Shown here one piece after another: positions 13,875 through 20,967 of a DNA stretch of 20,967 bases. A program made the position numbers and the translations under genes. The notes below the pieces were generated by a model that was not told where the DNA came from, ran no database searches, and saw nothing but the letters and a program-made list of their open reading frames with translations. The stretch's first letter is position 1. Every line of letters begins with the position of its first letter. This stretch comes from a virus, in IMG/VR virus record IMGVR_UViG_3300028793_000006, positions 1 through 20,967 of that record; one strand, 5' to 3'.

Positions 13875-14249
13875 ATGGCCACACTCACGTTGACACGTGT
13901 GTTTGTGAACCTACTAGCGACCGGTAGCGCCGTGTCGGCACAGTCCGGGGTGCGGCGCGGCCGTAGCCACGATGTGGTGGGGCAGGTGCGCACCTACGCG
14001 GGCGGCCGGCAGCGTGCCGTGTCCACAGCCGGTGAGCGGGGTGTGTTCACGTTCGCCATGGCCGACGTGTCCCTTGCCACGGTGGAGATCCTTCGCGGCT
14101 GGGTCAACCTGGCGGTGCAAGTTCGCGACGCCAGGGGGCAACGATTCTTCGGTGTCTACTTTGGTGTCGACGTGGGGGAGGCCCGGGACCCGGCCCTGTA
14201 CGACGTGGCCATCGACCTGCGTGTGGTGACCACAGCGGAGGGTGTGTAG
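13875..14249 (+). CDS. Minor tail protein, possibly short distal tail protein
   Basis: This 124-residue beta-rich protein directly follows the tape measure gene, the usual place of the distal tail (Dit) protein that joins tube to tip. Visible strands include RGVFTFAMADVSLATVEIL, VNLAVQVRDARGQRFFGVYF and DVAIDLRVVTT. It is shorter than a full Dit and may keep only the core. ATG 13875 is chosen because GCGAGG lies just upstream and it starts one base after the tape measure stop. The open frame back to 13752 lies inside the tape measure gene. The assignment as a tail protein is by context. Confidence 0.6.
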   Translation: MATLTLTRVFVNLLATGSAVSAQSGVRRGRSHDVVGQVRTYAGGRQRAVSTAGERGVFTFAMADVSLATVEILRGWVNLAVQVRDARGQRFFGVYFGVDVGEARDPALYDVAIDLRVVTTAEGV

Positions 14250-15376
14250 TGCAGTACCCGAATGCCGGCCCCCGCAGCGGGTTCACAGTCGCGCAGATCA
14301 CTGCGCTGATCCGTGACGCCCCATCGATTGCGGTGGGCGCCGGGTGTGAGCTGATCGACACGGGGCTCAATGTTTTGGCCGACATCACAGACGACTTCGC
14401 CGGTGGTTTCGTCGGCCGCAACTCGTATGCGACGCTGCACGGCACCGCGACGCTGGGTATCAGCCGGCGCCTTGACTGGGGTCAGGCTGTCGTGCGGCCG
14501 TACATGACACTGTCGGACGGCACAATCACTGCACGGTTCAACCTGGGCGCCTACTACACTTCGGTGCCTGCGACGTCCACTGTGGAAAGCCCGGCCACAT
14601 TTGACGTGACCGGCTTCGACCTCATCCACGGCCTCAACACCCCTGTGGGTGAGTCGTTCGCACTGGACACAGGCGCAGTGGTGTTAACGGAAATCCAAAG
14701 CATTCTCACCGCTCTTGGCTTCACCAACGTGCTGACTGATCAGACGGCCGCCGCGTCGGTGTTGCCGGCACCGCGGGTGTGGCCGATAGACGATGACGCG
14801 ACCTGGCTCACCGTCGTCAACGATTTGTTGGGGTCGATCGGCTATCAGGGCATCTGGTCGGACTGGGACGGCTACCTACGCCTGCAGGCCTACGCAACGC
14901 CGATCACACGGCTGTCGGAGTGGACCTACGACACAGACCCGGCAACAGCCATGTTGGACCCCGACCGCACCTACGTGCGGGACTATTTCCAGGCGCCTAA
15001 CCGGTGGGTTGCGGTGCGAACCAACAATGTGGATGGTGCGGCGCCGGTGGAAGGCGCCGGCATATTCACCTACACCAACGAGTTCGTGGGAGACACATCT
15101 GTACAGGCACGCGGCGGCCGTGTCATCACCCGCAGGCTACCGATTGAGGCCACAGACCAGGATGCGCTCGTGCGTGCGGCGCAGGTGTCCATCGACGCTG
15201 ACATCAATGTCAAGTCGACGATGCGGGTATCGACATCGCCTAACCCGCTGCACTGGCACTTCGACCGCATCACAGTGGACGACACCGCGATGGGGCCGCC
15301 GTTTGAGGCGATGGATACACAGTGGAGCCTGCCGCTTGACGGCGGCAACCAAACCCACGAATGGACAGCACTGTGA
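14249..15376 (+). CDS. Minor tail protein, tail-hub candidate
   Basis: This 375-residue protein is third after the chaperones, the position of the tail-hub or baseplate (gp27-like) protein. The sequence is beta-rich with paired segments (GRNSYATLHGTATLGISRRL, GTITARFNLGAYYTS, ATFDVTGFDLIHGLN). The region WPIDDDATWLTVVNDLLGSI and GYLRLQAYATPITRLSEWTY resembles tail-hub proteins that contact the phage tip. GTG 14249 shares its first base with the previous TAG stop (TAGTG). It overlaps the next gene by 16 bases. Exact family not established by eye. Confidence 0.65.
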   Translation: MQYPNAGPRSGFTVAQITALIRDAPSIAVGAGCELIDTGLNVLADITDDFAGGFVGRNSYATLHGTATLGISRRLDWGQAVVRPYMTLSDGTITARFNLGAYYTSVPATSTVESPATFDVTGFDLIHGLNTPVGESFALDTGAVVLTEIQSILTALGFTNVLTDQTAAASVLPAPRVWPIDDDATWLTVVNDLLGSIGYQGIWSDWDGYLRLQAYATPITRLSEWTYDTDPATAMLDPDRTYVRDYFQAPNRWVAVRTNNVDGAAPVEGAGIFTYTNEFVGDTSVQARGGRVITRRLPIEATDQDALVRAAQVSIDADINVKSTMRVSTSPNPLHWHFDRITVDDTAMGPPFEAMDTQWSLPLDGGNQTHEWTAL

Positions 15377-16437
15377 CCTACTTCGGCAAAGACCTCATCG
15401 ACGTGATTGATGCACGCATCACCGAGCACGAGGCGTCGGTGACTGCGGTGGGTACCGTGGTGACCCGTACCGGCAACACCACCGCGATGATCACATTCGA
15501 CGGGTCTGCTCTGGCGGTGCCGGTCAAATGCTTCGGGGATGTGAACGTCGACGAGGGTGACCGGGTCGGGCTCGCCCGCCTTGGTGTGGACTGGACGATC
15601 ATCGGGACGTTCACCCGGCGCAGGCAGATAACCATGCCCGACGGTGCCACCACGGGTGAGCAGCGCACAGTGTACGGGGCGGACACACCACCCGAGCTTG
15701 CGTCTTTCGGTGTGTCCGTGGCTGTGCTCTTCTACGTCACCGATGTTACATCCGGGTTGGAGGTGGGCTACTTCTTTATCGGGCAGTCCAACCATGTCGA
15801 CGCGCCCGCACCAGGGTTCCGCGCGCTCGGGTTCGGCAACGTCACCTACCCAACCGCGGGCCGTCCGGACACAGCCACAGCAGCGGACGTCAAATGCAAT
15901 TTCCAGATGGGCATGTGGGCGCAGACCAAGGCCACAGTGTTCAAGGATCACGACGTCGAGTTTTGGAAACCGTCCGGGGCCCCTGCGCCGGTAAGCGTGT
16001 CCATGTTTGATGAGATCGACGGCACCCGGCATCGCATGACGCCGATGAGTGAGGGCGGGATCAACGGCACAGCTGCTGCGGACTCGCTCACCTCCACGTC
16101 CAATGTGGCGTTGAATGAGTTTGGCTGGAATTTCCGCAAGAACTATGACGATACGGCCGTGTTGCTGACGTTGAGCATTGCCGGATCGTCCAGTGTGGTC
16201 AACACGTCTTTCACTGCGGGCATCGACATAGGCGGCACCAAAACCGACATCACCAAACACTGGTTCAACACGATCACAGAGCATCACACTGCGCCGTTTG
16301 GCTACAGCCATATCAGCGGGATCCCGGCCGGCGCATATGTGCCGTTCGCCTATTGGCGGCGCTCGGCAGGCACAGGCACGATCACCCGCAACTCCGATGA
16401 CTGGATCAGCGCACACACTGTCGAAGTCGCGATGTAG
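15361..16437 (+). CDS. Minor tail protein with N-terminal OB-like domain
   Basis: This 358-residue protein has residues about 25-85 matching an OB-fold pattern seen in tail-spike/hub proteins (VGTVVTRTGNTTAMITFDG ... VPVKCFGDVNVDEGDRVGLA ... DWTIIGTF). The rest is beta-rich, with several Thr/Ser/Gly strands and an aromatic region (FGYSHISGIPAGAYVPFAYW) typical of exposed tail-tip proteins. No peptidoglycan hydrolase motif is visible. ATG 15361 lies inside the end of the previous gene (16-base overlap), so translation is coupled. Its role in host contact is inferred from position. Confidence 0.65.
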   Translation: MDSTVTYFGKDLIDVIDARITEHEASVTAVGTVVTRTGNTTAMITFDGSALAVPVKCFGDVNVDEGDRVGLARLGVDWTIIGTFTRRRQITMPDGATTGEQRTVYGADTPPELASFGVSVAVLFYVTDVTSGLEVGYFFIGQSNHVDAPAPGFRALGFGNVTYPTAGRPDTATAADVKCNFQMGMWAQTKATVFKDHDVEFWKPSGAPAPVSVSMFDEIDGTRHRMTPMSEGGINGTAAADSLTSTSNVALNEFGWNFRKNYDDTAVLLTLSIAGSSSVVNTSFTAGIDIGGTKTDITKHWFNTITEHHTAPFGYSHISGIPAGAYVPFAYWRRSAGTGTITRNSDDWISAHTVEVAM

Positions 16438-16448
16438 GAGCGTCCACT

Positions 16449-18521
16449 GTGGCCAGTACGATCACGACGAGCACCAACACGACACCGTTCCAATACCCGG
16501 GCAACACGCTGATGGACATGCGGCCCGGTGACCGCCGCCTCCTGGCAATGATCAAAGTGACGACGGCCAACACATATCAGATCTTCATTTCAGATAGCCC
16601 GTGGTCGTCGTGGACCGCGTATACCTCCACGTCACGCAGCAACCTGGTCGACTTGGGCTCGGTGTGGGTGTCGGCCAACAACTGGCTGTACTGGTGCTAC
16701 CGCACCAACGAGTCCTCGCAGGACCGTATCTACATTCGGCGGCTCAACCTTTTCAACGGGGCGTGGGACACAGAGATCCTTGTCGACGCGGTGGCCAACG
16801 GCGGCGCGGCCGGGGCCGTCTACACAGGATTAGACCTGGTCGAGTGGACGCTGTCGGGCCAGGAGTACGCGGTGATCGCCGCCGGCATTGTGGTCGGGTC
16901 TCAGGTGGGCGTGACCCTACTGTCTGTGTACTGGTCCACTGCGGGGGTGCCGTGGGTGACGATGAACCCGCTGCCCAACAACCGGCGCTGGCTGTACACC
17001 GGGTCGGGCCGGGTCGGGCCGTCCATCGACATCGAGCACACCGGCGACGGCAAGTCTTCCACCACACCGAACTTGTGGGTCACGTTCGGCCGCGACCGCA
17101 TCCTGATGGTCAAGCTCGCCTATGTGGGCGGGGGCTGGTCGGGGCCGGTGTCTGCGCAGGAGCTTCTTACCGGCATGGCCGCGCATGACTATGTGTCGGG
17201 CCGGTGGGACGGTGCCCGATGGCTGATGGTGGCACCCAACCCACTATCCGGGTTAACGGACACGGTGGTCCTGATTGAACGCAACCAGGCCAACACGACC
17301 ACGATCACCCGTACGACGCCGCCGCACACGACCGGGGTGATCCGCCACTGTGGAGTGTCGTACAACGTGGTGACCCGGGACACCCGGGTATATGCGATCG
17401 GCACCTCCACCACAGTGCTGTACTACATCGATTTTGTGCGTGCCACAGGCCTGTGGACATCGTGGGCCACGGTCACCGCAACGGCTGTGCTCGGCACGAC
17501 CGGTGACCAATGGGGTGTGCGGCGCTCCAGCTTCGGGGATGCCCGCTACGACGTGTACACCGCGCACGCATCCAATGCGCTCGTGCACACCAACCAGACC
17601 CTGACCTATGCGCCGTCGACACCGACGTGGGTCAACACGACCGGGCAGGCCGCTGACGTCGCAGCGTCCCTTGTGCTGGACTGGAATTTCATCGACGCAG
17701 ACCCGGGCGACACACAGGGCTCGTTCGCACTGTCGCGGCAGATAGGTGCCGGCGCGCTTGCCTACTTCCGGGTGAGCGACAGCACCTGGCAGGTTGCCGA
17801 GGTGCAGAACACGTCGGCCACGTCGGCGCGCACCCTCGCCGCGTCGTGGGGGGCCGGCACTGATGCGCCGCACACCTACCGGGTAAAAGTGTGGGACGCA
17901 GGGGGGACAGCATCGGCCTACTCGGCTGCGCTGGTGGTGATCGCGTCAACAATCGTCAACCCCGCCATCGTCACACCAACCCCGGCGCAGGTACTCACCG
18001 GCGACTCGGTGACGCTCACGTGGACAGCCGCAGAGCAGATCGCCTACCGGATCACCCTGTCCATCACGTCGGGTGCGCTGCTGTACGACACGGGCTGGGT
18101 AGCCGGCACAGTGCTCACCTTTACTGTGCCGGTGGTGCTGCTCAACGGCGGCGCCTACACAGTCACACTCGAAACCGAAAACAACGAGGGCTTGGGCTCG
18201 GTTGCACAAACCCGCAACGTCACCGTCTCATTCCTGGCACCCAACACGCCGACAAATGTGAATACGCCGGTGCCCGCATCGGGCTGGATCGCGGTAGTGG
18301 TCACCAACCCCACACCGTCCGGTGGCCGCCCCGCTGTGTCCTACAACGACATCTACCGCCGCACTGTCGGGGACACCTCCGACGGGATACGGGTCGGTGG
18401 AGCGATCGCCAACAGCGGCACACTCAACGACTGGCGGGCAGTCAGTTCTGTCTCGTATGAATACCGCGTCCTGGCAGTAGGGGTCAATGGGACCAGTGTC
18501 TATGGCAGCTGGACAACGTAG
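16449..18521 (+). CDS. Large minor tail protein, candidate receptor-binding protein
   Basis: This 690-residue protein is the last tail gene before lysis, where actinophages often place the receptor-binding protein. Residues about 1-400 are Trp/Tyr-rich repeating strands (SPWSSWTAYTSTS, NNRRWLYTGSGRVG, LWVTFGRDRILMVKLAYVGG, GRWDGARWLMVAP) consistent with a beta-propeller. After about residue 385 there appear to be three Ig/FN3-like units, near 390-500, 500-597 and 600-690 (APHTYRVKVWDAGGTASAYS; GAYTVTLETENNEG; VSYEYRVLAVGVNG). AGGAG at 16437-16441 precedes GTG 16449 by seven bases. The propeller is a visual inference; sugar or cell-wall binding is plausible. Confidence 0.7.
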   Translation: MASTITTSTNTTPFQYPGNTLMDMRPGDRRLLAMIKVTTANTYQIFISDSPWSSWTAYTSTSRSNLVDLGSVWVSANNWLYWCYRTNESSQDRIYIRRLNLFNGAWDTEILVDAVANGGAAGAVYTGLDLVEWTLSGQEYAVIAAGIVVGSQVGVTLLSVYWSTAGVPWVTMNPLPNNRRWLYTGSGRVGPSIDIEHTGDGKSSTTPNLWVTFGRDRILMVKLAYVGGGWSGPVSAQELLTGMAAHDYVSGRWDGARWLMVAPNPLSGLTDTVVLIERNQANTTTITRTTPPHTTGVIRHCGVSYNVVTRDTRVYAIGTSTTVLYYIDFVRATGLWTSWATVTATAVLGTTGDQWGVRRSSFGDARYDVYTAHASNALVHTNQTLTYAPSTPTWVNTTGQAADVAASLVLDWNFIDADPGDTQGSFALSRQIGAGALAYFRVSDSTWQVAEVQNTSATSARTLAASWGAGTDAPHTYRVKVWDAGGTASAYSAALVVIASTIVNPAIVTPTPAQVLTGDSVTLTWTAAEQIAYRITLSITSGALLYDTGWVAGTVLTFTVPVVLLNGGAYTVTLETENNEGLGSVAQTRNVTVSFLAPNTPTNVNTPVPASGWIAVVVTNPTPSGGRPAVSYNDIYRRTVGDTSDGIRVGGAIANSGTLNDWRAVSSVSYEYRVLAVGVNGTSVYGSWTT

Positions 18522-18545
18522 GCTGCTCCAAAAGGGAGGGACGAA

Positions 18546-19550
18546 ATGGCGCTGTACGGTGTGGACGTCCATGACGGATACCAGGCTGGGTTGTCGTTCC
18601 CTGTGCTCGCACGGCAGGGCTACACGTTTGCTGCGGTCAAGCTGACGCAGGGCACCGACTACACGCGGGACATGGGCGACGATTGGGTGCGCGCTGCCCG
18701 TGATGCAGGCCTGATCCCTGGCGGGTATCACTGGCTCAACTCCAGCGACGGTGCGGTGCAGGCCAGGTGGTTTCACCGCAAGGTTGTGGAGTGTGGCGGG
18801 CCGGAGGGCATGCTCATCCAGCTCGACTGCGAGGACAACGGCTACGGCCCGCAGATGCGGGCATGGACGGCAGAGTGGGCGCGGTTGACCGGCGGGCACC
18901 CGTTCCTGATCTACAGCGGGGCATGGTGGTGGAACGACCCGAACCGTCCAATGAGGCCGGTACGCGGGGTCGACCTGACCCCGTACCTGTGGCATTCGCG
19001 GTACATCACAGCCGACACAGACACGGCACCTGACGACCCCGCGGCGGTAGCTGCGGCCATCCCCGCGACGTACTGGACACCGGGCTATGGCGGTTGGCCG
19101 CGGGCAACCTTCCTGCAGTTCACGAGCAAGGGTGATGCGGGTAGCCTCGCCAATAAGGTCGACCTGAACGTCTACCTGGGCACACGTGCCCAGCTTTTGG
19201 CACTGACCACAAAGGCCGGTGCCGCCACGCCGTCTACATCGGAGGTTGACATGTATGAGAAGTTTGACCGCGACCGGGTAGCGGCCACGTTCGAGACGGT
19301 GGCCCGCATCGAGGCCGCGCTTACTGCGATAGCCAAAAAGGTCGACATCGACCCGGCTGAGCTGGACGCCATCAAACAGGCCAGCGCTGCGGCGTCGGTG
19401 GAGGCGATCCGCCAGGCCGCACCCGATCTGGTTGAGGCCATCATTGCCAAGCTGCCGGACGGAGGCGTCGCCTCGACGATGACTCGCGGAGACATCGAGC
19501 TGGCTGTACGCGAGGTGTTCGCGGACGCAGCTGCACCCGACCTGCCATAG
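18546..19550 (+). CDS. lysA: Endolysin, GH25 muramidase
   Basis: This 334-residue lysin cuts the glycan strands of peptidoglycan. The catalytic GH25 barrel spans about residues 1-215: GVDVHDGY (D7), AAVKLTQGTDY, PGGYHWL, QLDCED (93-98, D94 and E96 as the D-x-E catalytic pair), LIYSGAWWW and LQFTSKGD, with VDLNVYLG closing it. A linker (about 216-235) leads to a helical C-terminal region (about 236-334) that I do not recognise; it probably binds the wall or multimerises. There is no signal peptide, so a holin is needed. AAAGGGAGGG precedes ATG 18546. GGAGG at 19241-19245 and ATG 19251 form a strong in-frame internal start at residue 236. Confidence 0.9.
   Translation: MALYGVDVHDGYQAGLSFPVLARQGYTFAAVKLTQGTDYTRDMGDDWVRAARDAGLIPGGYHWLNSSDGAVQARWFHRKVVECGGPEGMLIQLDCEDNGYGPQMRAWTAEWARLTGGHPFLIYSGAWWWNDPNRPMRPVRGVDLTPYLWHSRYITADTDTAPDDPAAVAAAIPATYWTPGYGGWPRATFLQFTSKGDAGSLANKVDLNVYLGTRAQLLALTTKAGAATPSTSEVDMYEKFDRDRVAATFETVARIEAALTAIAKKVDIDPAELDAIKQASAAASVEAIRQAAPDLVEAIIAKLPDGGVASTMTRGDIELAVREVFADAAAPDLP
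19241..19550 (+). CDS. Possible separate C-terminal lysin product from internal start
   Basis: ATG 19251 is in frame with the endolysin (residue 236) and is preceded by GGAGG at 19241-19245 with five bases between, a better site than most starts in this window. It would yield a helical protein of about 99 residues (MYEKFDRDRVAATFETVARI to VREVFADAAAPDLP), starting exactly at the linker-to-C-terminal-domain junction. Other phage lysins are known to make extra copies of their wall-binding domain this way. Here it is inferred from sequence only. Coordinates include the ribosome binding site. Confidence 0.5.
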
Positions 19551-19555
19551 ATCCA

Positions 19556-20095
19556 ATGACCGACCCGACCCGGTCTACGCCCGGACCCGGCGTGGATGCG
19601 CAAGGCAAACCGGTGATTGACCCGACACAGAATGTTTTGCAGCTGGTCGCGGCTGCGATCCAACGTCAGGACGATTTGCGTGAGCAGGCCGACCGGCACG
19701 TCCGCGAGATAGCGGCACTGCGGGCCGGATATGACGAGGAACTACGCAAGGCCGAGACTGCACGCATCGATGCTATCCGGGCTGTCGACGTCGGGGCGGT
19801 CAACCGGGCGGCTGAGGTGTCCGCGCAGCAGGCAACGACGCTGGCCGCGCAGGTGGCCACCTCTGCGGAGACTCTACGCACACAGGTAGCAGCAGCAGCC
19901 ACCGCAGCGACAGTAGCTCTGGCTGCGGCGTTGGAACCGATACAGAAAGACATCGCAGACCTGCGCCGTGCACAGTATGAGGCGCAGGGTGTCAAGTCGA
20001 ATGTGGGCGAAGCACGGTTGAATCTGGGCGCGATATTCGGGGGCGTGGCGGCGCTGGTTGCGCTAGTCGGTCTGGTTATTCTGCTGGCCCGCTGA
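19556..20095 (+). CDS. Coiled-coil protein with C-terminal membrane anchor
   Basis: This 179-residue protein has a Pro-rich start, then a long Ala-rich helix (about 25-150) with heptad character (QDDLREQADRHVREIAALRA, AEVSAQQATTLAAQVATSAE). A single hydrophobic segment (AIFGGVAALVALVGLVILLAR) closes at the last residues. It is thus a tail-anchored coiled coil, most of which faces one side of the membrane. The gene starts five bases after the lysin stop. It could take part in lysis as an inner-membrane partner of the holin or lysin, but it matches no family I recognise, and a virion or superinfection role cannot be excluded. Confidence 0.7.
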   Translation: MTDPTRSTPGPGVDAQGKPVIDPTQNVLQLVAAAIQRQDDLREQADRHVREIAALRAGYDEELRKAETARIDAIRAVDVGAVNRAAEVSAQQATTLAAQVATSAETLRTQVAAAATAATVALAAALEPIQKDIADLRRAQYEAQGVKSNVGEARLNLGAIFGGVAALVALVGLVILLAR

Positions 20096-20125
20096 ACTGC
20101 ACAGGACGATCCCGCGGCCTGGACC

Positions 20126-20138
20126 CCGCCGTGGGCGG
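20126..20138. repeat. Small GC hairpin in the gap between lysis genes
   Basis: CCGCC (20126-20130) and GGCGG (20134-20138) form a 5-bp stem with a GTG loop in the 68-base gap after the coiled-coil gene. No T-run follows. It is at best a weak processing or attenuation site. Confidence 0.2.
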
Positions 20139-20163
20139 CACAACCCGAGGTGGACGGGCCGCT

Positions 20164-20502
20164 ATGAGTATCGAAATGTGGACAGCGCTCGGCATCATCT
20201 CTGGGGCTATTCTCGCAGTCATCGAGGTATTCCGAAGGGTGGTGCGTCCGATGTGGAGATACCTTCGGCGCACCCTGCGCAACGTCAACGCCCAGCATGA
20301 GCTGTTTGTCGGTGACGCGGTGAAGGGTATTCCGAGTGTGCCAGCACGGCTGTCTGATGTGGAGCGGAGGCTTGTCGAGCTACGCGATGCGATGGACCGG
20401 CATGTCCAGTGGCATGCCGACCCGGGCGGCACACCAGCTGCTGCCGCACAGAATCCGCCGCGACCTAACGGCAGCCGGCGGCGCCGACCCAACAACCAGT
20501 GA
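20164..20502 (+). CDS. Small membrane protein with N-terminal anchor
   Basis: This 112-residue protein has one membrane helix (about residues 3-25, EMWTALGIISGAILAVIEVF) and then a basic juxtamembrane stretch (RRVVRPMWRYLRRTLRN). A helical region (about 45-80, LSDVERRLVELRDAMDRHV) and a basic, Pro/Asn-rich tail (RPNGSRRRRPNNQ) follow. The positive charges predict that the bulk is cytoplasmic. ATG 20164 is preferred with GACGGG six bases upstream; the frame is open to GTG 20131 without a ribosome binding site. Its place in the lysis region suggests a holin-associated or antiholin-like role, which remains inference. Confidence 0.65.
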   Translation: MSIEMWTALGIISGAILAVIEVFRRVVRPMWRYLRRTLRNVNAQHELFVGDAVKGIPSVPARLSDVERRLVELRDAMDRHVQWHADPGGTPAAAAQNPPRPNGSRRRRPNNQ

Positions 20503-20513
20503 GAGGATCCATC

Positions 20514-20834
20514 ATGGACAGAGACACGGTGTGGTGGCGCATCATTCACTTGGACCCGGCGTTGTGGCGCGGCGCGGTGGTGGCTGTGGTGGCGCTGCTC
20601 GGGGCAATCGGCATACTCGTAACCCCGGCTTTGCCGGACGCACTGTTGGGTGCCCTTGTGGCGGTCGCTGCGGTCGCTCAGGCGTTGTGGACCCGGCCGG
20701 CGGTGACCGCAAACGCGAGGGTGGTGGTTGAGGCACCTGAGCCGATCCGCTCACCGGGCACTGTGGTTGCCGGTGAGGCGGTCACCCGGGCCAGCGACAC
20801 GGCGATCATTGACGCGGCGAGGGACACCGCATAA
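20514..20834 (+). CDS. Holin-like small membrane protein
   Basis: This 106-residue protein has two hydrophobic segments, WRGAVVAVVALLGAIGILVT (about 18-37) and LLGALVAVAAVAQAL (about 44-58), separated by a short turn (PALPDA), and a soluble C-terminus (VVVEAPEPIRSPG and on). This layout and the gene's place after the endolysin fit a class II-type holin that would release the muramidase through the membrane. GAGAGG (20502-20507) lies six bases before ATG 20514; an upstream GTG 20499 overlapping the previous stop is in frame but worse placed. Holins are recognised by topology more than sequence, so the call is provisional. Confidence 0.65.
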   Translation: MDRDTVWWRIIHLDPALWRGAVVAVVALLGAIGILVTPALPDALLGALVAVAAVAQALWTRPAVTANARVVVEAPEPIRSPGTVVAGEAVTRASDTAIIDAARDTA

Positions 20835-20859
20835 AGCCGCACTGTCCGATTTCGGCTTT
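20833..20859. terminator. Terminator-like inverted repeat after the holin-like gene
   Basis: AAAGCCG (20833-20839) and CGGCTTT (20853-20859) form a perfect 7-bp stem with a 13-base loop. It overlaps the stop codon of the holin-like gene. A shorter stem (CCGA/TCGG) can form within it. Only three T residues end the 3' arm, so termination would be weak. It may mark the end of the structural-lysis transcript. Confidence 0.4.
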
Positions 20860-20881
20860 CCTGCGGATCCAGACCAAACGG

Positions 20882-20967
20882 ATGACTGCGATCAATGCCT
20901 TGTGCTGTCACTGTGGCGGCCATGTCCCCTCGATGGAAGCATTTGTTGATTGCGCTGGGAGTGGCGG
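20882..20967 (+). CDS. Possible Cys-rich small gene, cut by the right edge
   Basis: From ATG 20882 an open frame runs off the window and reads MTAINALCCHCGGHVPSMEA, then a short tail with another Cys. The C-C-H-C-x2-H cluster followed by FVDC looks like a small zinc-ribbon start, common just after the lysis genes in actinophages. The ribosome binding site is weak. The frame is also open further upstream (with another Cys, HCPIS), so the true start is uncertain. Confidence 0.35.
   Translation, partial: MTAINALCCHCGGHVPSMEAFVDCAGSG

Noticed and set aside
15070-16416. 448-residue open frame on the minus strand across minor tail genes
   Set aside because: Antisense shadow of a sense gene with a clear OB-like domain. 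No ribosome binding site logic or recognisable domain in the minus frame.
18228-19556. 442-residue open frame on the minus strand across the endolysin
   Set aside because: Antisense to a firmly recognised GH25 muramidase. The composition is shadow-like.

Overview
The window is a densely packed, GC-rich stretch in which every supported gene lies on the + strand. It is the structural and lysis half of a tailed phage (siphovirus morphology, HK97-type head), as a free phage genome or a prophage. Several features point to an actinobacterial host: the high GC content, frequent GTG starts, AAGGAG-type ribosome binding sites, 1-16 base gene overlaps, and gene content typical of actinobacteriophages. 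No integrase, repressor, replication gene, tRNA, CRISPR array or insertion sequence is visible. No mycolylarabinogalactan esterase (LysB) gene is seen, which leans away from a mycolate-coated host but does not exclude one, because the lysis region may continue beyond the right edge.

Layout. Bases 1-178 hold no convincing gene but carry a terminator-like hairpin. Next come the packaging genes (small and large terminase subunits), a small membrane protein, the portal, a small unknown protein, a SAP-domain protein and the S78 prohead protease. A 145-base gap with a 32-base direct repeat precedes the HK97-fold major capsid gene. After the capsid gene there is a short gap containing a very strong hairpin whose loop is complementary to sequence just downstream, so it could form a pseudoknot or a two-state RNA switch.

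The most unusual part is 6198-8488, placed between the capsid gene and the head-tail connector. It encodes a fusion of a GT-A glycosyltransferase with a CmcI/rhamnosyl-O-methyltransferase-type methyltransferase, then a small Cys/His protein, then a second glycosyltransferase. All are translationally coupled to each other and to the connector gene. I infer a cassette that builds an O-methylated glycan on the virion, or less likely on a host surface molecule.

From 8479 the order is connector, probable tail terminator, HK97-gp10-like joining protein, an unknown 122-residue protein, major tail protein, tail assembly chaperones with a probable -1 frameshift, a 680-residue tape measure, and four distal tail/tip genes. 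The last of these is a large propeller- and Ig-like candidate for receptor binding. A GH25 muramidase endolysin follows, with a strong internal ribosome binding site at its domain junction. Three small membrane proteins come next, the last holin-like. The right edge cuts a possible Cys-rich small gene. Starts were chosen by ribosome binding site and overlap. Family assignments come from motifs recognised by eye, not from database searches.
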